Source: Sediminibacterium sp.
GTDB lineage: Bacteria > Bacteroidota > Bacteroidia > Chitinophagales > Chitinophagaceae
Assembly (NCBI GenBank): GCA_028288645.1
Contig: JAQBNJ010000255.1
Coordinates: forward strand, 1 to 6,333
Length of the DNA: 6,333 nucleotides
Reading direction: 5' to 3'
Shown: positions 1-4,490 of the stretch, one piece after another
Layout of the letters: every line of letters begins with the position of its first letter
How positions within the stretch are numbered: the stretch's first letter is position 1
Notes under the pieces: generated by a model
Database searches by the model: none
The model's input: the letters and a program-made list of their open reading frames with translations, nothing else
Told to the model about the DNA's origin: nothing
Translations under genes and position numbers: made by a program

Positions 1-475
1 TCATACCCACCGCCATTTTCCATGAACTGCCCGGATCGGCAGGATTGGAGTAATAACGTAATTCTACAGGGATCTCGGCATAAATGGTGGTCACCTTGAA
101 TTTGCTGTAATGATTTGCGCTGTCTACATTCGTAAAAGGCAGTTTGGCGGTATTGGATTTGAGGTCCACATTGGTACCCTTGAAGAACATATTGCTGCTC
201 CCGATACCAACACCATAGGCGATGCTGAGTTTCTGGTTGCCCTTGAAAGGCTTATCAAACATAAAATAAACATTGAAATGCCTGCTGAATCCGCCGGTAC
301 GCACACTGTCGGGACGGCCGGTCCAGCTATCTGCACCATACTGGATCATCAGGTGGTCCGCTGCACGGTTGCTCAGGTCGAGCAATTTCGAGTTACTGCT
401 GGTGTTGGGGGTAGACTGAGACATAGCCAGGGCAGAAACGGTTATGCCTACTAGAACGAGTAATGTTTTTTTCAT
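1..475 (-). CDS. Outer membrane beta-barrel protein, N-terminal part (runs off left edge)
   Basis: The frame starts at the ATG whose complement lies at 473-475 and stays open to the left edge, giving 158 codons with no stop, so the C-terminus is missing. The product begins MKKTLLVLVGITVSALAMSQ, a typical signal peptide with likely cleavage after AMS at about residue 19. The mature part alternates polar and aromatic/hydrophobic residues as in beta-strands (FNVYFMFDKPF, LSIAYGVGIGSS, VTTIYAEIPVELRYY). This fits small outer-membrane barrels of the PorT-like/OMP_b-brl type common in Bacteroidota. The early segment DHLMIQYGADSWTGRPDSVR followed by a GFSRHFNVYFMFD-type strand resembles hypothetical barrel proteins I recall from Chitinophagaceae. 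The specific role is unknown; a structural or transport-related outer-membrane protein is the safest call. It is transcribed divergently from the helicase. There is no Shine-Dalgarno sequence before the ATG, which is normal for this phylum. Confidence 0.85.
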   Translation of the reverse strand, partial: MKKTLLVLVGITVSALAMSQSTPNTSSNSKLLDLSNRAADHLMIQYGADSWTGRPDSVRTGGFSRHFNVYFMFDKPFKGNQKLSIAYGVGIGSSNMFFKGTNVDLKSNTAKLPFTNVDSANHYSKFKVTTIYAEIPVELRYYSNPADPGSSWKMAVGM

Positions 476-513
476 TTCAGATAGTTAATTGCAAATTGGT
501 TGCCAATAGGGCG

Positions 514-521
514 CAAAAATA
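514..521 (-). promoter_or_regulatory. Bacteroidota-type -7 promoter box for the leftward barrel gene
   Basis: Read on the minus strand this is TATTTTTG, an exact match to the Bacteroidota -7 consensus TAnnTTTG. It lies 38 bases upstream of the ATG, which would leave a 5' leader of about 30 bases. I see no TTG at the -33 position with the usual spacing of about 19-21 bases, so support rests on the -7 box and its position alone. Confidence 0.45.
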
Positions 522-570
522 ATAGAATTGGCTGCATACCAGTGGTTAAAAATTAGTCAAAACATAGTCA

Positions 571-632
571 TTTGCCACAGAAGGCCCAGATTTACACAGA
601 AAACAGTGCAAATCTGTGCCTTCTGTGGCAAA
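571..632. repeat. Long near-perfect palindrome (stem-loop) in divergent intergenic region
   Basis: The left arm 571-585 (TTTGCCACAGAAGGC) is perfectly complementary to 618-632. After one mismatch (586/617), 587-593 (CAGATTT) pairs perfectly with 610-616. Inside that, CAC at 595-597 pairs with GTG at 606-608 across one mismatch, leaving a loop of about 8 bases. In all about 25 base pairs form over 62 bases. The element sits between two genes that point away from each other, so it cannot be the 3' terminator of either. It shares the CTGTGGCAAA/TTTGCCACAG end and internal CACAGA words with the inverted repeat at 2129-2252, which suggests one intergenic repeat family. Its function is unknown. Confidence 0.85.
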
Positions 633-682
633 AATAACATCTCAACCTGCAGCAATCTAACCCATCAACCGTAACAGAAGCC

Positions 683-690
683 TATCTTTA
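683..690 (+). promoter_or_regulatory. Possible -7 box for the helicase gene
   Basis: TATCTTTA matches TAnnTTTG at every fixed position but the last. It lies 35 bases before the TTG start, which would leave a leader of about 28 bases. No TTG is seen at -33. This is the best candidate in the stretch but could be chance in AT-rich DNA. Confidence 0.25.
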
Positions 691-724
691 CGCCTAAACA
701 TTATATCAATAATTACTACTTATT

Positions 725-1993
725 TTGAATTTTACTGAACTCGGACTCGATACAAGGCTACTGGAAGGCATTGATGCCATGGGATATGAAACCGCAACTC
801 CCGTACAGGAACAGGTGATCCAACCAATTTTAGAAGGAAAAGACATTATTGCCTCCGCGCAAACCGGGACAGGCAAAACCGCTGCGTTTCTGTTGCCGGT
901 AGTGAACAAGATCATTACCGAACCGCATGATGCGCACCTGATCAACGCAGTGATCATTGTGCCTACACGTGAACTGGCTGTGCAGATAGCGCAGACCATG
1001 GAAGGGCTCTCTTATTTTACCGATGTGAGTTGTATTGCCGTATACGGTGGTGGCGATGGAACATCTTTCACCACAGAGAAAAAAGCATTATCAAGCGGGG
1101 TGGATATGGTGGTTTGCACACCCGGCCGCATGATCGCACACCTGAATATGGGATATGTGAAGATGCAGGCGGTGAAATACCTGATATTGGATGAAGCAGA
1201 CAGGATGCTGGATATGGGTTTTCATGATGATATTATGAAGATCATTTCATTTCTTCCTAAAAAAAGGCAGAATCTTTTGTTTTCCGCAACCATGCCGATG
1301 AAGATGCGCGAGATGGCAAGAAAGATCCTGCACCAGCCATTGGAGATAAATATCGCCGTATCCAAACCACCGGAGCAGATCGTGCAGGAAGCGTTTATTG
1401 TATACGAACCCCAGAAGATCCCATTGGTAAAACATATTTTAAGCAGCAAGGATTTCCAGAGCGTGATCGTTTTCTGTTCCAAGAAAATGAACGTTAAGCA
1501 ACTAAGCAGTGAGCTCAAACGAGCACGTTTTTCCATTGAAGAGATCCATTCCGATCTTGAACAGGATAAACGGGAACAGGTATTGCTCGATTTCAGGAAC
1601 AAAAAACTGAAGATCCTCGTAGCAACAGATATCCTCAGCCGCGGTATCGACATCGAAGACATAGACCTGGTAATTAATTACGATGTGCCGAATGATGGCG
1701 AAGACTATATACACCGTATCGGACGAACGGCCCGCGCCGCAAGTGAAGGAACTGCCTACACCTTTGTAAGCGAAAAAGAACAACAGAAATTTGCACAGAT
1801 AGAAGAATTGCTCGGCCACGCCGTTACCAAAGCGCAGGTTCCGCAACAATTTGGAGAAACGCCTGCGTATAATCCAAGAAAACCCAGGTCTTCGGGTGGT
1901 GGAGGAGGAAGGCATCCGGGTGGCGGGGGTGGAAGGCACCAGGGCGGTGGAGGAAAGCAAGGGCCACAACGCAGTGGGCCCAAACGCCATTAG
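725..1993 (+). CDS. DEAD-box ATP-dependent RNA helicase, RhlE-like
   Basis: A complete 422-residue helicase that unwinds or remodels RNA duplexes using ATP. All core motifs are visible: Q motif (GYETATPVQ, 20-28), motif I AQTGTGKT (45-52), Ia PTRELA (80-85), TPGR (132-135), II DEAD (156-159), III SAT (187-189), motif IV region VIVFCS (247-252), V ATDILSRGID (300-309) and VI HRIGRTAR (330-337). No catalytic residue is missing. The tail (about 385-422) is basic and Gly-rich with two GGGGGRH repeats, a typical unstructured RNA-binding extension. The start is TTG at 725: an in-frame TAA lies at 710-712, no ATG lies between, and the next ATG (residue 19) would remove the conserved Phe3 and helix ahead of the Q motif. 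Length and tail fit the RhlE/DeaD-like proteins of Bacteroidota, which act in ribosome assembly, RNA decay or cold adaptation. The exact subfamily is inferred, so no symbol is given. It appears monocistronic. Confidence 0.96.
   Translation: MNFTELGLDTRLLEGIDAMGYETATPVQEQVIQPILEGKDIIASAQTGTGKTAAFLLPVVNKIITEPHDAHLINAVIIVPTRELAVQIAQTMEGLSYFTDVSCIAVYGGGDGTSFTTEKKALSSGVDMVVCTPGRMIAHLNMGYVKMQAVKYLILDEADRMLDMGFHDDIMKIISFLPKKRQNLLFSATMPMKMREMARKILHQPLEINIAVSKPPEQIVQEAFIVYEPQKIPLVKHILSSKDFQSVIVFCSKKMNVKQLSSELKRARFSIEEIHSDLEQDKREQVLLDFRNKKLKILVATDILSRGIDIEDIDLVINYDVPNDGEDYIHRIGRTARAASEGTAYTFVSEKEQQKFAQIEELLGHAVTKAQVPQQFGETPAYNPRKPRSSGGGGGRHPGGGGGRHQGGGGKQGPQRSGPKRH
1895..1954 (+). repeat. Gly-rich in-frame repeat in helicase tail
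   Basis: G/A-rich DNA encodes two copies of GGGGGRH followed by P or Q, then a GGGG-K-Q remnant (residues 391-412). The unit is 8 codons (24 bases), and the copies differ mainly at synonymous third positions (GGT/GGA versus GGC/GGG). It is a small coding tandem repeat that could vary in copy number between strains. Confidence 0.7.
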
Positions 1994-2055
1994 GATAGTG
2001 TATTTTCTTCGCTCAACTGCCGGGCAGAAAACCCTTGATACGCATGAAACTAAAA

Positions 2056-2078
2056 AGTATAACCTGCCAGGTTGTATT
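2056..2078. other. Small stem-loop downstream of the helicase gene
   Basis: AACCT (2061-2065) pairs with AGGTT (2069-2073) around a GCC loop. The stem extends outward by five more pairs, two of them G-T wobbles, to 2056/2078. On the plus strand no T-run follows it, so it is a poor intrinsic terminator for the helicase. Read on the minus strand it is followed by TTTTT (complement of 2052-2056), but no minus-strand gene is seen that would need it. It could instead mark a transcript 3' end or be chance. Confidence 0.35.
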
Positions 2079-2128
2079 ATCCTAAGACTAACGTGTAGTG
2101 CTATCAAACCGTATTGAAATTAATGATC

Positions 2129-2252
2129 TTCTCTGTGAAACTCCGTGTTCCCTGTGTCTCTGTGGTGAAAAAAAGCAAACTCATTTGGCGGTATTTTATC
2201 GAAGCGAAGACTTCACCACAGAGTCACAGAATACACAGAGTTTCACAGAGAA
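2129..2252. repeat. Large imperfect inverted repeat, CACAGAG-type
   Basis: The left arm 2129-2169 and the complement of the right arm 2212-2252 are both 41 bases and agree at 36 of 41 positions, with no gaps. The loop is 42 bases (2170-2211). Each arm is built from spaced CTCTGTG-like words (CTCTGTG, CTCCGTG, CCTGTG, CTCTGTGG on the left) and ends in TGTGGTGAA. The element lies 135 bases after the helicase stop and about 170 bases before the T9SS cargo start. It has no coding potential. As RNA it would form a long hairpin that might stop or stabilise the helicase transcript, but no T-run follows, so a mobile-like intergenic repeat is an equally good reading. I recall similar CACAGAG-rich repeats scattered in intergenic DNA of Bacteroidota and other phyla. 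Confidence 0.85.
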
Positions 2253-2287
2253 TTTTAAATAGCACGACACAGTAAGAATAATAAAAA

Positions 2288-2322
2288 CTATGTGACAACC
2301 TATGTATCTATGTGGCTATGTG
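2288..2322 (+). repeat. Short CTATGTGG tandem array
   Basis: Four copies of CTATGTG or CTATGTA start at 2288, 2300, 2308 and 2316. The last three run with an exact 8-base period and are followed by GTTCAAAA. The word differs by one base from the CTCTGTG units of the inverted repeat just upstream, and the CTATGTGG-TTCAAA end parallels its CTGTGGTGAAA end. No inverted second arm is visible nearby. It lies in a frame open to the T9SS cargo gene but reads as repeat rather than protein. Confidence 0.7.
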
Positions 2323-2379
2323 GTTCAAAATCGGTCTTAAATAGCCCAATATCGCCGGAGGATAATGCATCGTCTTCAG

Positions 2380-2387
2380 TATATTTA
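2380..2387 (+). promoter_or_regulatory. Possible -7 box for the T9SS cargo gene
   Basis: TATATTTA fits TAnnTTTG except for the last base and lies 33 bases before the chosen ATG. No matching TTG is seen at -33. If used, its transcript would begin after residue 1 of any longer version of the protein, which would support the ATG at 2421 as the true start. Confidence 0.25.
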
Positions 2388-2420
2388 GTGTCCCCTACTA
2401 AACTGAACCAACCCGTATTC

Positions 2421-4100
2421 ATGCGCACCCGCAAAAAACAGTGGAAATATCATTGGGTATTATTTCTTTCCCTGCTATGGCATTATGGAGCGAATGGGCA
2501 GGGCTGCCCCGCCAATATCGGCTTTGAAGCAGGGAATTTCACTAATTGGGAAACATTGAGAGGTAATGTGGATTCAACGAACGGGATCTCTTTGGGATAC
2601 TCGATCCCTTACCCCAACCAGCATTTTGTTTATAAAAGTTCGAATACAGTAGCCAAAGATCCCTATGGAGAATTTCCCATCAATTGCCCCAACGGCAGCA
2701 AGTATTCCGTGAGGCTGGGTAATAATTCCTCTGGTGCAGAAGCAGAAGGCCTGAACTATACATTTACCATTCCTGCAGATAAAAACAATTTCAGCCTTAT
2801 CTATCACTATGCGGTTGTAATGCAGAACCCGAATCATACAGTAAAAGAGCAACCAAAATTTACGGCGAAGGTTTTTAATGTTACCACCAATCAATATATC
2901 GGCTGCAGCTCTTTCGAATACATTGCAGCTTTGGGATTGCCCGGTTTCGAGATATCACCCAATACGCCAAGTGTTTTATTCAAAAACTGGACTCCCGTAA
3001 CGATCAAACTCGCGGGTTTTGCCGGCGCAACCATCCGTTTGGAATTTGTTACCAACGACTGTACCAAAGGCGGGCATTTCGGGTATGCATATGTGGACGT
3101 TGATGAGAATTGTTTGTCGCCCGTTCTGGGAAATGTTGTCTGCCAGAACGATTCTTCGCTCAGTCTTACCGGACCCTATGGATTCAGCAGCTACCGATGG
3201 TTCAACGAGGATTTTTCAAAATTACTGGGTACAGGCGAAATATATAAACAGCCCGTTGTCCCGCCTGAAAACACTGTTTACGCAGTTGAGCTGACTCCGC
3301 ACCCCGACCAGGGATGTCTGGATACGGTTTACACGAGGATACGTTATTCTACAGAAGCGATCGATCTCAAATTGACGCAGTCGTTCATAAGCAATTGTGC
3401 CAATACGGCGCTCGATATTACCAATAGCCTGATCACAACCGGTAGTACGCCTGACCTGGCATTCAACTATTTTATTGACCCCGGATTAACGCAACCCTAT
3501 TTTTCAGCCGACTCCGTTCAGGCGAGTGGTACCTATTATATCAAAGCAACAAACGAGGATGGTTGTTTTGTTTCAAAACCGATTATCATAAAAATAAATC
3601 CGCTTCCTTTGTTTGCAATAACCGGGGGTCTGAAACCGGTGGTCAGGCCTGCCATATTGGACCTTACATCCCTTGTTTCATCGGGGAGCGGTATTTCTTA
3701 TTGGCAGGATGCGCAGGCTACCATCCCTGTTGCCAATCCTACGAACATTCTTAAGAACGGAACCTACTATATTAAAATAACTACCGCCGAAGGTTGCTCG
3801 GCCATTACCTCGGTCACCGCTTCATTTGTGAATCCGCCGTTTGTTTCACCCAATGCATTTTCGCCCAATGGCGATGGCATCAATGATACCTGGGAATTGC
3901 CTGAAATAAAATATTACCCGGACAATATAGTTGAGATCTATAACCGTTCAGGACAAATGCTGTTCAAATCCGTCGGCTACGATAAACCATGGGATGGAAA
4001 ACAAAACGGGAAGGACCTTCCTGTTGGCACTTACTATTATGTGATCAGGCTCTCGCAAAATGATCCGCCGCTTGGTGGAAGTGTTACGATCGTCAGGTAA
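2421..4100 (+). CDS. Secreted Ig-like-repeat protein with T9SS type B (gliding-motility) C-terminal sorting domain
   Basis: 559 residues. It is a predicted surface or secreted protein, exported by Sec and then moved across the outer membrane by the type IX system. The ATG at 2421 gives a clean signal peptide: basic MRTRKKQWK, hydrophobic WVLFLSLLW, then a small-residue cleavage region near GANGQ (23-27). The frame is open upstream to a GTG at 2292, but those 43 codons cross a tandem repeat and would bury the signal peptide. Residues about 29-231 form a Cys-bounded beta-rich domain (GFEAGNFTNW... ending GHFGYAYVDVDENC). Then follow three Ig-like modules, about 233-309, 310-393 and 394-473; the last two share GTYYIK-x6-GC (370-382 and 447-459). 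The C-terminus (476-559) opens SPNAFSPNGDGINDTW, continues with VEIYNRSGQMLFKS, PWDGKQNGKDLPVGTYYYVI, and ends VTIVR. That is the classic CHU_C/type B sorting domain. No enzymatic domain is seen, so an adhesin or matrix role is inferred. The gene is flanked by non-coding DNA and seems to be transcribed alone. Confidence 0.92.
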   Translation: MRTRKKQWKYHWVLFLSLLWHYGANGQGCPANIGFEAGNFTNWETLRGNVDSTNGISLGYSIPYPNQHFVYKSSNTVAKDPYGEFPINCPNGSKYSVRLGNNSSGAEAEGLNYTFTIPADKNNFSLIYHYAVVMQNPNHTVKEQPKFTAKVFNVTTNQYIGCSSFEYIAALGLPGFEISPNTPSVLFKNWTPVTIKLAGFAGATIRLEFVTNDCTKGGHFGYAYVDVDENCLSPVLGNVVCQNDSSLSLTGPYGFSSYRWFNEDFSKLLGTGEIYKQPVVPPENTVYAVELTPHPDQGCLDTVYTRIRYSTEAIDLKLTQSFISNCANTALDITNSLITTGSTPDLAFNYFIDPGLTQPYFSADSVQASGTYYIKATNEDGCFVSKPIIIKINPLPLFAITGGLKPVVRPAILDLTSLVSSGSGISYWQDAQATIPVANPTNILKNGTYYIKITTAEGCSAITSVTASFVNPPFVSPNAFSPNGDGINDTWELPEIKYYPDNIVEIYNRSGQMLFKSVGYDKPWDGKQNGKDLPVGTYYYVIRLSQNDPPLGGSVTIVR

Positions 4101-4113
4101 TGGATTATTGGGA

Positions 4114-4452
4114 TCACTGATACTTTATCCTGGCCAATTCTGTGCATTTCCCTGCAATACTGCTTGCCAGCGGTAAAAAATCTTTTATAAAAACTTCAGT
4201 AACCCTATTTCCGGCTTCATCATACTCATCTCCGTTTTCAGTAAAAAACAGTTTCTTCTTGTAACGGTAAACAATATTTTACGTTACCAACCTGCCGGGG
4301 TTCTCAAAAAAAGAGCCAAAACCTATGCACGAAGTGCATCTCAAATACAAAATGTAAAAAAACGCCACTGCAAAAACCGCTAAACCAAAGGGATAACCTT
4401 TTACCCGCTTCCTGTATCGCTTTATCACTTTTTGGGAATTAATAAACAGCAT
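4114..4452 (-). pseudogene. Small membrane-protein gene broken by an in-frame TAA (probable pseudogene)
   Basis: On the minus strand an ATG (complement at 4450-4452) opens 57 codons to a TAA (4279-4281). The same frame then continues without interruption for 54 more codons to a TGA (4114-4116). The first part has a basic N-terminus (KVIKRYRKRVKG, 8-19) and one membrane helix (YPFGLAVFAVAFFYILYL, 20-37), followed by CTSC. The second part looks like a soluble domain: YRYKKKLFFTENGDEYDE, then an amphipathic stretch with KDFLPLASSIAGKCTELARI. Joined, they make a plausible single-pass protein of about 112 residues with its C-terminal domain outside the inner membrane. One base change could turn TAA back into AAA, CAA or GAA. 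I do not recognise the family. The alternatives are a genuine 57-residue membrane peptide with a non-coding remainder, a sequencing error, or chance open frames; the protein-like second half argues against chance. It converges with the T9SS cargo gene, 13 bases apart. Confidence 0.5.
4325..4339. repeat. Perfect 6-bp palindrome with 3-base loop
   Basis: ATGCAC-GAA-GTGCAT forms a tight hairpin on either strand. It falls inside the first half of the broken minus-strand gene, where it encodes the Cys-Thr-Ser-Cys stretch just after the membrane helix. It is too short, and lacks a T-run, to be called a terminator. Confidence 0.5.
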
Positions 4453-4490
4453 ATCGTCTAAACTTTACTTTTCAGCAAGCTCAACCAATC

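Noticed and set aside
110..454. A 114-codon plus-strand open frame at the left edge
   Set aside because: The opposite strand gives a signal peptide and beta-strand pattern from a well-placed ATG with a -7 box. The plus-strand product has no such features.
571..632. Palindrome as a Rho-independent terminator
   Set aside because: Both neighbouring genes are transcribed away from it, and the flanking bases are A-rich on only one side, so there is no transcript for it to end.
1502..2107. A 201-codon minus-strand open frame antisense to the helicase 3' half
   Set aside because: The plus strand here carries helicase motifs V and VI and the full C-terminal domain. The antisense product has no recognisable domain or signal and is explained by codon bias on the other strand.
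2129..2252. Inverted repeat as the ends of an insertion sequence
   Set aside because: Only 42 bases lie between the arms, with no transposase and no visible target-site duplication. A non-autonomous element cannot be excluded, but no IS is present.
2288..2322. CTATGTG array as a CRISPR
   Set aside because: Units are 7-8 bases with essentially no spacers, far shorter than CRISPR repeats and spacers, and no cas gene is present.
4114..4278. Second half of the broken gene as an independent gene
   Set aside because: It has no ATG, GTG or TTG start well placed at its upstream end, and it directly continues the frame of the 57-codon piece. A remnant of one gene is simpler.
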